Positions 21,801 through 29,144 of a stretch of DNA of 64,000 bases are shown here, piece by piece. How positions within the stretch are numbered: the stretch's first letter is position 1; each line of letters opens with the position of its first letter. The notes under the pieces were generated by a model. The model searched no databases and was not told the origin of the DNA. It saw only the letters and a program-made list of their open reading frames with translations. Source of the DNA: Stieleria mannarensis (GTDB lineage Bacteria; Planctomycetota; Planctomycetia; Pirellulales; Pirellulaceae); contig NZ_JACEHH010000036.1 in NCBI RefSeq assembly GCF_014154935.1, positions 33,651 to 97,650 of the forward strand, written 5' to 3'. The position numbers and the translations under genes were made by a program.

Positions 21801-24800
21801 GCCGCCGTTTCGGCCAACGGCGGTCTGGACATCGGACAAACGTTGACGGTGACTGATTCGAGCAACGCCAGCGCGACCTTCGAGTTCGTCAACCAAGGGG
21901 ATGCCGCGGCCCCGGGAAACATCCCGATCAACATCCGCCTGACGAGCGGGCAAGCCCGCACGGCGGGCCAAATCAACAACGATTTGGCGCTCGCGATCCA
22001 AGCCAACCTGACCGGCGTGACGACCACCGTGTTGAACACGGACCTGGCGTTTGACAACGCGACGTTCACGTTCGACGGGGCCGGCATGTCGATCGTCGGT
22101 GCCAACGGCGTGACCGCCGGCAACATCGCAATCCCGGTCGACGAGTCCTTCGGTGCGACCGAGGTGCTCGACGCTATCACGGACGCCTTGACCGCCAACG
22201 GCATCGCCCACACGGTCGTCGGCCAATCGTTCTCGGTCCCCGGCGCGACCTCCATCAGCGTGGATTCCCAAGCCCTGGTCAGCGGCGGCAGCCCCGGCGT
22301 CCAGGTCGGTCGCATTCCGATCCAACTGGAATTGTCCGACACCGCCGCCGACGTCGCCCAAAAGGTCGCCGACGCGATCAACAACCTGGGCGGCAACGCC
22401 AGCGCGACCGCCGAAAACCGCAGCGTCTCCATCACCGGCGGATTCATCGGCGGGGCGAGCGGAAATCTGGTCGCTGGCGGCCTGCCGCAAGGCGGAACGG
22501 TCACCGGCGTGGAAATGGTCGGCAACGACATGTACGCGATCACCGATGCCGGCGGCTTGTTCCGGGTCACCGACGCCGAACTGACCGGCGGCGGCAACCA
22601 GTTCCTCAACGGCAACCGCCAGATCGGAACCTACGTCGAATCGGCCACCGACCTGTTGCGGGTTCCGGGCGGCTTCACCGGACTCCGCGCCGGCCCCAAC
22701 AGTGTCGACGGCGGAGTGTTTGCCGATGTCCTGTTTGGCATCACCCCCGGCGGCGATATCTATGCGTTCAACACCGACGGGGAATTCCTGCCCTACTTCG
22801 CCGGCGGCCGTTCGAGCATCTCGACCGGAATCACCAACGCCGAAGGCCTTGATTTCAGCACGCTCGATTACAACCTCTGGCACTACACCGGCGCCCGCAG
22901 CGGCGACGCCGGACACGGCGGCAGCACCTCGCTGGCGTTCACCTACGAAACGTCCTTCCAGAACAATTACAGCAGCCCGGCGGAGTACCCGACCAGCACG
23001 GCGCGGCGTGACGGCCAGGGCGTCAACAACACGTACAACTTCCCCGGCGGTGCCAAAGGCCAAGTCCAAAGTAAGACGTTCTCGTTGGAAAACTACTCGC
23101 CCAGCGACGTTCCGGTCCTGTACTTCAACTACCTGATCGAAGCCGATGGCGGCGGAAACACCGACGCGTTGCGAGTGTATGTCGTCCAGCCCGACGGCAC
23201 CGAACACGCCGTCGCACTCAACACGACCGCGCGGAACGCGGCCCCGGGTGCGAACGACGAATTCGACGATCCCGATCCGGTCGCCCCCTACAACGACGTG
23301 ATCGATGTCGACAAGCAACAACTGTTCGACAACACCGCGACGTGGCGACAAGCCCGCGTCCCGCTGTCCGACTTCGCCGGGCAAGCCGGCCTCAGCTTGC
23401 GGATCGAGTTCACCACCGCCGGGCAATTGGATACCGGGTCGACTTCGATTCGCACCGTCGCCGCCTCGGATCTGGTCGAAGGCCAAACGATTCGGATCAG
23501 CGGCGAAACGTTCACCGTCGACTTCCCGCCGACCCTGATCGCGCCGGCCGGGGCGCAAATTGCGACCGCCTACGTGGCCGATCCGAACAACCGGGCGACC
23601 TTCGTGCTGGACGGTCAAACCTACGTGCTCAATGACGGCACTCGGACCGTTGACACATCGCCCTCGGATCCCAATGACCCCAATTCGGCACCGAATGAGA
23701 TTTCGATCGATTTGACCAGCGGCCTGACGGGAACCGCCGACGTGGCCGATTTGACGGCCGCGGAAATCTCCTCGTTGATTCAAGCGGCCGTCACCGCGGC
23801 GCCGCCGTCGACCCTGACCCTTTACGATTTCGTGGCCGACCGCAACACGGTCGAATTCGGTGACGCCGTCGACCTGACATCCAGTTCCAACCTGATCACG
23901 ATCCGCAACACGTCGGTGTCGGGGGCCAACCTGATTGACGTGCGTGCGGCAATGTCGGCCAGCGAGGTCGCCGTGGCGGTCCAGACCGCGATCCTGGAAC
24001 GCTTCCTGCCGAACTCGATCGGCTCGGCCGGCCCCAACTACGTCCCGACGTCCAACGCCATCGTCACGTTGCCCGGATTCACCGTCTCCGACGCCGGACC
24101 GTTCGCCAACACCGGCCAACGTTACGCCGATCAATTCGGCGGCACGCCGGTCAACGGCTCGCGCGACAACGATTTTGAAGGCGTCTACTTGGACGACTTC
24201 ATCATCGGCTTGGCCGAACGCGGCGAACAGGTGACCGACCCCCGCGGAGTGAACGCGCCGCTGGACACCGCGTTTGTGACCGACACGCGTTTCGCGTTCC
24301 CCGAACCGGACGACCCCCGCAGCAACCTGGTCACCGGTTCGTACCAGGTCGAAATCCGCGACGGCAGCGAATACATCGCCTCGGCCACCGCCTCGCAGTT
24401 CCGGACGTTCAACAGCAATGACCGCCTGGGCTCGGCGATCTCCATCACCGCTCGAAATGCGGCGGACATTGTGGACGGTCAAACGTTCTCGATCACCGAC
24501 GGTCGGGCGATCGTGGAGTTCGAGTTCGATTCGAACAACTCGGTCACTCCCGGACGCGTGCGGGTCCCGTTCTCGTTGACCGTCCCCGATGAAGACACCG
24601 GCGTGATGCGTCCGCAGACGGCGACCGAAGTCGCCGCGTCGATCATCGACGCGATCAACCGTTCGGATGTCCGCAGCGTGTTGGACGTGCAAGCGGTCCC
24701 CAGCAGCGGATTCGAAAGTGAGGTGGTGGCCCAACCGGGGATCAAACAAGTCACTCGGATCGACCCGCGAATCAACCTGGTCGGCGACGTCGTCGTTTCC

Positions 24801-27800
24801 GATCCGGCGCGTTCACTGGCGTCGGTGGACCGCAGCGAGTTACGCGGTGACAGCAACCGTGATCGCGGCGCCCAAGGCGTGATCATGATCGAAAACAGCC
24901 GCTTCCTGTTCAACCAAGAATACGGCATCAATATCCAACATGATGTCTCGGCAACGGTCGCCGGCAACGACACCGATTCGATCGTCCGTTATCCGCGAAA
25001 CCTGATCGAGCTGAACAGCGAAAATCTGGTTCCCGGCGTGGTCGTGCAAAGCAACATCATCGCCTTCAACACCGTCGGCGGTATCAACCTGCAAGGCATC
25101 GACAATACGCTCGACGAAACCTCCCAGGATCCGGTCGCGATCGACCGCATCGTCAACAACACCATCATCGGCGGAACGATCACGCCCGGCGTGGATGCTC
25201 CCTCGGAAACCATTGCGGGCATCCTGTTCGACCAAGGCCAGATCTCCTTTGCCGATGCCGTGGTCGATTACTCGCCCGATGCCGGCGGCGACGCCCCGAC
25301 GTTGATCCACCAGACGCCGACGTCGGCACTCGGAGCGCCCCAAACGACGGGCCGAGGCGTCGAGCCGATCGACGGTCAAACGACGGTCTCACTGGGCCTG
25401 GGCGGTACTTTGACGCTGCAGTTCGTCGACAACTACTTGACCGGCAGCGGTGATGCGACCAACGACTTGGTGGTCTTTGAGACCGGCGACATCGAATCGG
25501 TGCGCGTCGAAATCAGCCGTGACGGCATCGACTTTGTCGACGTCGGCATCCTCGGCGGTCTGACCAACCAGCTTGATATCGACCAGTACGGATTCGGCCC
25601 CAATGATCGCTTCGCCTTCGTCCGGTTGACCGACCTGCGTCAAGGCAACACGACCGGCAGCTCGCTCGGTGCGGACATCGATGCGGTCGGTGCGATCAGT
25701 TCCGTCCCGGTGGACAACTTCAACCAAGGTGGCACCGGAATCAATATTGTCGGTGGCTCCTCGCCGACGCTACTGAACAACGTGATCGCCAACAACGAAA
25801 TCGGTGTCGACCTCAACGGCGGCAACGACGGCATCGTGTCCGGTGGCAATTCGTATTACCAAAACACCGACGACACCGGCGCGAACGTCGGACTGGGGAC
25901 CTTGGCCCAGCTCCTGACCCCCAGCGAAGCTGTCTTTGTCGATCCGGGCAACTTCGTGTTCTCACCTGCTTCGGGTTCGCGGATCATCGACAGCTCGATC
26001 GATTCACTCCCCGACCGTGCGAGTTTGACGACGGTCCGCAGCGCCGTCGGCATCGATCCTTCACCGGTGCTGGCACCACGCTTGGACGTCAACGGCCAGT
26101 TCCGTGTCGACGACCCGAACGTGGAACCGCCCAGCGGGCTTGGCGAAAACGTCTTCAAGGATCGCGGCGGTTTTGACCGCGGTGATTTGGAAGGCCCGCG
26201 TGTCACCTTGCTCTCGCCGCTGGCCCCCGGAATCGGACTCGACGCCGGACGTGCCACCGTGCTCGGTGCGGCACCCCAAGCGTTCGAGATTCAGTTGGTC
26301 GACGGCATCGCGCCGGCCGACATCGTTCCCGGAACCGGCATCGACGATCGATCGGTCTCGACCAGCTCGCTGATCCTGCTCAAAGACGGCGTGGCCCTGG
26401 TCGAAGGCACCGATTATCGATTCGCGTACAACCCCAGCACGAACATCATTCGCCTGACGCCGATCGCCGGTGTTTGGGAAGACGATTCGACGTACGTGAT
26501 TCGCATGATCGACAGCAGCGACGCGATCATCCAAGCCGCCGACGGAGTCGTGTATCCCGACGGCGAAACCGTCACGATCATCGATGAACTCAACCAACGC
26601 ACGGTGTTCGAGTACGACTCCGGAATCCTCATCGACATGCTGCCCGGGTTGACGTCGACCACCGCCGATGGGTTGACCCTGACCGTCTACGACGGGTCGG
26701 TCACGCGGTCCTTCGAACTGGATGTCAACAACGCCGCCAGCCCGGTCTCGACCGCCGTCACGATTCCCGAGGCCGGTGACACCGAAGACTTCATCGCCGC
26801 CTTGGCCGCGGCGATCAATGCCGATCCGCTGTTGAGCTTCACCGCGCGTGCCTCCGGCGAAACGTTGCAACTGGTCGGCGGCACGCCGTTGTCGACCGCG
26901 ACCAGCCCCAGCGGATTTATCCAAATCGCCGGACGCATCGGAACGGCGACCGGTTTCGGATTCGAAATCCCGCCGCTGCCCGGCAGCACGGTCGCCGACG
27001 TGGCCGACGGACAAACCATCGTCGTCCGCCTCGGTGCGGTCAACGAAGTCATCTTTGAATTCGACAACAACGGCTTGCTGAACGACCCCAACGCCACCGC
27101 TGTCCCCTTCAACACCGGCGCCTCGCTGGATCAGGTCATCAACGCGTTGGTGATCGCGATCGGCGGTTCGGGGCTCGGCTTGGCACCGACCAATGCCGGG
27201 TTCGGACGCATCTTCTTGGGTGGCGACAGCACCTATTCGATCGACCTGACGAATTCGAGTGCCACGCAAATCGGATTGGCCGGCGACCAGCCGACGGTCC
27301 CGATCAACATCCCGATCGACCAGCCGGCCGAAGAGGTCGTCAAGATCATCCAAGCCGCCATCGATGCCGAAAACCTGCCCGGTGTGAGCACCTCGCTGGT
27401 CGACGTCCGCGTCTTCCTGGAAGGCACCGGCGGGGTCTCCGGTTTTGGTGCGGTCGACATCGTCGTCGTCCAAGACCAAGTGGGCAACCTGCTGCAGAGC
27501 AACCAAGCCGACGGTCGAACCGAACTGACGATCTTTGTCGGAACTGGTTTCGATTACGGAGACGCCCCTGCCCCGTACGTCAGCGAACTGGCCGACGGCG
27601 GACCACGTCACCGCGTCGACCCGACACTCGGCCTGGGGCAAATCGTCACGGCCGACTCCGATGCCGAATTGCCCAACGCCGACGCCGGCGACGACGGTGT
27701 GACCTTGCCGGCAGCGTTCCAAGCCGGATTCGAAAGCAACATCAGCATGTTCGTCCGCAACACCGACGCCGGGATGCTGAGCGACAATCCGGTCTATGTG

Positions 27801-28616
27801 GACGCGTGGTTCGATTGGAACCAAAACGGTGTGTTCGAAGCCTCCGAACGGCGACGTTTCGGAACCCCAGGGACGAATCTCACGCCCGTCTTCAACAACA
27901 CCTCCACCACGGTCTCGATCGATGTCCCCGCCAACGCGGCGATCGGCGAAACCTACGTGCGATTCCGCATCAGCGAATCGGCCACCACCGGACCGACCGG
28001 CAGCGGCGGGATCGGTGAAGTCGAAGATTACGCGATCTTTGTCACCAACAACCCGTTCCAGAACCCCAACGGTCGGTTCGATGTCAACGATAGCGGCAGC
28101 GTCACCCCGCTGGACGCACTGAATATCATCAATGCGATCGCACGCAACGCGGCCAACACCGGATTCGTCGATCTGCAGGTCACACCGATCACCAATCCGC
28201 CGTACCCGGACGTCAACGGCGACGGACTGCTGTCGCCGATGGACGCCAACGCGGTCATCACCGAACTCGGTCGACTGGTCAGCCAAGGCGAAGGCGAAGC
28301 GGCAGCGATGAGCTACCTGGCCGCCGCGCCGGGTGTCCTGGCCAGCGGTCCGACCGTGATGGGCGATCTGCTGATTCACCAAAGCGTCACCAGCGATCGG
28401 CTGCCCGCGACGTCGGACGATGCCGCTGCGGATTCCGATGCGACGCCCGCAGCAGCGGACATCGTCGACCAACCGAGCAAGACCAGCGTCTTCGACTCGC
28501 CGGCGTCGATCGAACTCGACGCGATCGTCGACGAATTGGCCGCCGACGTGAGTGATTCCGGCAACGAAACCTCGGAGGACGAAAACGGACTGGACCTGTT
28601 CTTCGCCTCGCTTTAG
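12813..28616 (+). CDS. Giant LEPR-XLL surface/secreted protein with beta-helix, PPC-like, GEVEDY and dockerin domains
   Basis: 5267 residues, 15.8 kb. The ATG at 12813 has GAGG eight bases upstream. The Arg-rich leader and MESLETRQLLAG (about 51-62) form the planctomycete LEPR-XLL export box. Order of regions: Ig-like beta segments; a metzincin-like domain (about 644-813) whose zinc site is replaced by AMFGVGQLLGYGYADDLP; a PPC-like domain (about 840-950); beta-helix repeats (about 1076-1812); PPC-like domains (about 2218-2690); a propeller-like stretch; several copies of a DGxTFxIxDG module (from about 2940); a jelly-roll-like domain (about 3380-3560); a second beta-helix (about 4010-4400); more modules (to about 4880); GEVEDY (to about 5080); and a dockerin-type EF-hand pair (about 5085-5165). 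It is probably a cell-surface adhesin or matrix protein. No enzymatic activity is evident. Confidence 0.93.
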   Translation: MTFRKPSHSLRTHLSRNSGLPTDGTTSPAAHRAGRNRRSGKRRDEKRRSLMESLETRQLLAGPELIGIQPNEGDLLFNGDTLNFSPKELVFRFDDNTRIDESTLDAIRITRAGEDRTFESAAVTSDLGTGGTALFEFRARQSGSLGNGIEVEFTETNRVGTSAPIITTDLSEGRKITIDININPLQRTLARDLVSAINRDLRVNPDDPMRAGDLIEAIQISGPSGQRIGSSDSVQDKTLVLDGANAAQAVTDFGTNGAVRVRFISQLPGLDGRGTNLVVEQRNFGAPANPVIVVTDQSVRIQLNSFPGAPTTAEQLVAQLNSNPQASQLVQGTIQEGNGATAIGNLPVNYSPINLSGVSDVVVEPGFVGLGDSSREVIFRFSEPLPDDIYQIDVLGTGSFALRGEDGEAFQDGTDLTRTFNINLGPQVVAVVPEPVRRQSNGTLSTETGIIEVHFNDDDLLQSAAQNEDFYQLIFTRDTVDNTDDVIIRLDPSVSGIVNTKVGDGWIVRVPGSVTYSTITNIAKLDFKIPLSRIPDPETPGQLLSGNARLRIGATEDLPMAPQEIALPPGTAAAPDGAGDSFETAFDLNTTWSLSGATTTRSATLTSEIRNETAFELDLPGPDVPGTRDIREEDPSRLDRVVPLDYVRQFADQVDGITTIEYDFVASWLGDDPNRPGITADTNYFNIISAEQKQRVREVMSLFSEYLGVAFVEVSDRDPADIAGFSIVVGDLYGGDEREASAQGGLAVVTRDRDGDGTDDLVVMDFQDFDESVDDQFGGEFFRGAMFGVGQLLGYGYADDLPQPVTQSTDFIFQPGTDNEPAFPSYADIVHGQYLYRPDSTDIDMYRFQVDQTGSVAIETIAERLGTPSLLDTQLRLYVEDADGRFVEIAQNDDYFSNDSLIRIDNINPGNYMIGVSAKGNDTYDPAIPGTGFGGLSQGSYELRVDFTPSAVSMMTDNTGIPLDGDADGRPGGTFNYWFKPSDPSETLYVDKGNVTLRQAGGFIPSGLGDLAFIEAFQTRTIGYVNSAYDEIDLAIADASRISVLKQQAFNGTLTELNQLRLSGNQNDIQRAAAISNYLAGLDLTIRVLGNGGRDGLVQTAGDNFSYNIGVNGSGLALEDGSSLNLPAGVQLMVDAGAILKFSNTRLGVGSIAPTIDLSGSNLQVLGTPTIVTSNGLPARDESGGIIPGSVYFTSVNDDSVGTGNQTGVLPAARPGDWGGIDFRGDLDSADELRFNPEDEGIFNNLVQYADIRYGGSSVSIGGRNVVVSPIDMAITRPTIINSKISNSADAAIAATPDTFREDRFTDPKYQQAGSFTPDYTRVGPEIHGNTVIDNSINGLFVRLRTRSGSTLESITTSTRFDDSDITHVLTENLVIAGTPGGPILQSDAPSSFLVRLTARPTDGAVPAGTYVYRLTNVTDANLESAASDATVSITTVATGGILLQQLPTVEPGSATVARRLYRATVDASGVPGPFQLVAELNASSTTFTDRLADGGATLQLSASPLRSRLDASLVIDPSTVLKVDSARIEARFGANLIAEGTSGNPVVITSLEDQRYGGGGTFDTNDRGNAGEINPGDWGGLYIGHGSSASIDNAVIAGGGGTTRIEGGFASFNAIEVHQGQLRLTNSRIEQSADGRGALNGTRVGRSDNASGAVFVRAATPIIVDNDFIDNEAAAISIDINSLNSQEVFDGGRSTGSIDKFDIIGNSGPLIDDNSITRNAINGMAVRGGELVTEGVWDDVDIVHVVTDMIEIPNKHIYGGLRLISDARGSLVVKLQTQEGEEETNPAGIVVGGSLLSAADEFVDIADRIGGSLQLIGHPDFPVIMTALSDDFSGAGFTIDGFAQVDTDNDGVISGVITGDDDDDTGSGGSFVGTLPTGPEVNLGNTIDNDVATTITGSFTATIGDANDVLSSAVTVQTPTAQQLVNQDYVFQYSTYLTSGGTTTALAATTITQPATLIADDRVESRGTYTGPNGDVNWIATSYFINGLPTLFSTLDLQSASPLGDIRVVSYLDEDVQSISDDLLYTVGTPGQADFRVYTVDGPLRVGFSHGGFYTNDGVNQLGATYEGWAADQFAELRTQITAGTQTYSIPGVIDLGDLPQGIDPVFGTTFGPNDITTAHSWIVDSTASSARVTSFLELLASDPTVDRANLVQPGQWNGVTIREAADDRNVAAAAEQEPVRTTVFDTNAFPGQAQFLGELAPDEQSGDENRRLGFIVDGAITTRDDVDVYTFIAESNTEVWLDIDRTSSGLDTVIELIDFNGDILAASNDSLLAERDVATGIYVSPRLDSDAAQPLTVNEERIPVQRITVDYEIVNATSGNLTFGLAGVPGTTVDVDAADFVADPAGAIADAFNTAFADELGFVTAQLLSRGATSDFVVEVRFDAAFFTALQVPQIIGTANPVFPAIDSLGFETDVRDSVLQDTYSYNPKDAGMRIRLPGESGTLNQYHVRVRSSNVRDGSDLDGLVNGNVLGGLTQGRYSMQIRLGETDESAGTQINLTDVRYATNGVQIIGQPLHSALTGEDAETTAPNDTASDAQRLGYYGVGADAGIEAGPLQSDRLAKSFAGTIDSATDVDWYSFDIAYENLTRDGSPLYLSTIIDLDYASNFARSDMALYVFNAQGDLIYTATDSNVANDLPASNSNNSSDDLSRGGAGVQDPFLGSVELIEGTYYVAISNQTQVPIALDQFFNAASNNPLVRLEPIAAIDRIAEDDMNDRVLFDESSIVPYSLDDVVLYVNTSSGLHVVNPFTGQNYGQVGSFGGEDIYDVAFRSNGELYAYTGFSNRVRSDNTWFYTQIDTGDASLNQISTGAGITTYGDILVEVNSQQILDAVANEGIFVEAISIREYKNVERGLFVGSRPTLNGASGLQYRDNVLWEFSPQSGLAVGPSFNRFLFNSGAGTIPREIGQIDTSAPATALSTQLGVSDVVEVAGNGLLQQQLFDGDTFTLISGTTTTTFEFNIAGDVAVTGAPVLDGDTLTIGSSVFEFDAGPRLQLAAVSANGGLDIGQTLTVTDSSNASATFEFVNQGDAAAPGNIPINIRLTSGQARTAGQINNDLALAIQANLTGVTTTVLNTDLAFDNATFTFDGAGMSIVGANGVTAGNIAIPVDESFGATEVLDAITDALTANGIAHTVVGQSFSVPGATSISVDSQALVSGGSPGVQVGRIPIQLELSDTAADVAQKVADAINNLGGNASATAENRSVSITGGFIGGASGNLVAGGLPQGGTVTGVEMVGNDMYAITDAGGLFRVTDAELTGGGNQFLNGNRQIGTYVESATDLLRVPGGFTGLRAGPNSVDGGVFADVLFGITPGGDIYAFNTDGEFLPYFAGGRSSISTGITNAEGLDFSTLDYNLWHYTGARSGDAGHGGSTSLAFTYETSFQNNYSSPAEYPTSTARRDGQGVNNTYNFPGGAKGQVQSKTFSLENYSPSDVPVLYFNYLIEADGGGNTDALRVYVVQPDGTEHAVALNTTARNAAPGANDEFDDPDPVAPYNDVIDVDKQQLFDNTATWRQARVPLSDFAGQAGLSLRIEFTTAGQLDTGSTSIRTVAASDLVEGQTIRISGETFTVDFPPTLIAPAGAQIATAYVADPNNRATFVLDGQTYVLNDGTRTVDTSPSDPNDPNSAPNEISIDLTSGLTGTADVADLTAAEISSLIQAAVTAAPPSTLTLYDFVADRNTVEFGDAVDLTSSSNLITIRNTSVSGANLIDVRAAMSASEVAVAVQTAILERFLPNSIGSAGPNYVPTSNAIVTLPGFTVSDAGPFANTGQRYADQFGGTPVNGSRDNDFEGVYLDDFIIGLAERGEQVTDPRGVNAPLDTAFVTDTRFAFPEPDDPRSNLVTGSYQVEIRDGSEYIASATASQFRTFNSNDRLGSAISITARNAADIVDGQTFSITDGRAIVEFEFDSNNSVTPGRVRVPFSLTVPDEDTGVMRPQTATEVAASIIDAINRSDVRSVLDVQAVPSSGFESEVVAQPGIKQVTRIDPRINLVGDVVVSDPARSLASVDRSELRGDSNRDRGAQGVIMIENSRFLFNQEYGINIQHDVSATVAGNDTDSIVRYPRNLIELNSENLVPGVVVQSNIIAFNTVGGINLQGIDNTLDETSQDPVAIDRIVNNTIIGGTITPGVDAPSETIAGILFDQGQISFADAVVDYSPDAGGDAPTLIHQTPTSALGAPQTTGRGVEPIDGQTTVSLGLGGTLTLQFVDNYLTGSGDATNDLVVFETGDIESVRVEISRDGIDFVDVGILGGLTNQLDIDQYGFGPNDRFAFVRLTDLRQGNTTGSSLGADIDAVGAISSVPVDNFNQGGTGINIVGGSSPTLLNNVIANNEIGVDLNGGNDGIVSGGNSYYQNTDDTGANVGLGTLAQLLTPSEAVFVDPGNFVFSPASGSRIIDSSIDSLPDRASLTTVRSAVGIDPSPVLAPRLDVNGQFRVDDPNVEPPSGLGENVFKDRGGFDRGDLEGPRVTLLSPLAPGIGLDAGRATVLGAAPQAFEIQLVDGIAPADIVPGTGIDDRSVSTSSLILLKDGVALVEGTDYRFAYNPSTNIIRLTPIAGVWEDDSTYVIRMIDSSDAIIQAADGVVYPDGETVTIIDELNQRTVFEYDSGILIDMLPGLTSTTADGLTLTVYDGSVTRSFELDVNNAASPVSTAVTIPEAGDTEDFIAALAAAINADPLLSFTARASGETLQLVGGTPLSTATSPSGFIQIAGRIGTATGFGFEIPPLPGSTVADVADGQTIVVRLGAVNEVIFEFDNNGLLNDPNATAVPFNTGASLDQVINALVIAIGGSGLGLAPTNAGFGRIFLGGDSTYSIDLTNSSATQIGLAGDQPTVPINIPIDQPAEEVVKIIQAAIDAENLPGVSTSLVDVRVFLEGTGGVSGFGAVDIVVVQDQVGNLLQSNQADGRTELTIFVGTGFDYGDAPAPYVSELADGGPRHRVDPTLGLGQIVTADSDAELPNADAGDDGVTLPAAFQAGFESNISMFVRNTDAGMLSDNPVYVDAWFDWNQNGVFEASERRRFGTPGTNLTPVFNNTSTTVSIDVPANAAIGETYVRFRISESATTGPTGSGGIGEVEDYAIFVTNNPFQNPNGRFDVNDSGSVTPLDALNIINAIARNAANTGFVDLQVTPITNPPYPDVNGDGLLSPMDANAVITELGRLVSQGEGEAAAMSYLAAAPGVLASGPTVMGDLLIHQSVTSDRLPATSDDAAADSDATPAAADIVDQPSKTSVFDSPASIELDAIVDELAADVSDSGNETSEDENGLDLFFASL

Positions 28617-28741
28617 AACCGACCGCCTCGCCTGGCCTCGGGGATCGGCCCCCGATTCCGGAGCCACCCTGCTGACGGGAAGAGACGGAGCGTCGCGAGG
28701 GGCATGTGGATCAGGTTGAACACAGAACCCTTCCTGTCAGA

Positions 28742-28803
28742 GTTCGTGCGGTTTTGCGAAGTTCGTGCGGTTTTGCGAATTCACCCTCCCTGGCAGGGAG
28801 GGT
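28742..28803. repeat. 19-bp perfect tandem duplication followed by 10-bp palindrome
   Basis: GTTCGTGCGGTTTTGCGAA occurs twice in a row (28742-28760 and 28761-28779). Then ACCCTCCCTG (28783-28792) and CAGGGAGGGT (28794-28803) form a perfect palindrome around one base. The rest of the 528-base gap to the metalloprotease gene holds no gene or site I can support. Confidence 0.75.
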
Positions 28804-29144
28804 CGAGAGGTGATCCGGAGGTGCTTCCGAACTTAGAAAAACGCAAAAACTCGACGAAATAATTCGAACGATCGGCTGCCGCAAATCGTCTGATTTTCAG
28901 AGGCGCGTTGCAGCCCATCAAGCCGATACAATCCGTCAGCCCGCGACCGGACTCGCGAGCATTCTGACCTATGATTGGGGAGCCACCGCATGATTGGCGG
29001 GGCAGCCGATTAGCATCGGGACGTGAACCCCAGTGCTTCGCCACAGCCACCCGTTAGGGCTGTCCACGCAAAGGCCACGAGATTTCCCCACCATTGAGAA
29101 GAGCCCGGGACCTGACGAGTCCGGCGTGAGTATTTGAGCCGCTG

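Noticed and set aside
21417..24749. 1110-codon open frame on the minus strand inside the giant gene
   Set aside because: Composition is Arg/Gly/Val/Asp-rich without domains. It is the antisense shadow of GC-rich codons in the giant gene, which has clear domains in this stretch. The same holds for 26061-28667, 15-16 kb and 17-18 kb.
28630..28680. TCGGGG/CCCCGA stem after the giant gene as a terminator
   Set aside because: The stem is only about six pairs and no T-run follows.
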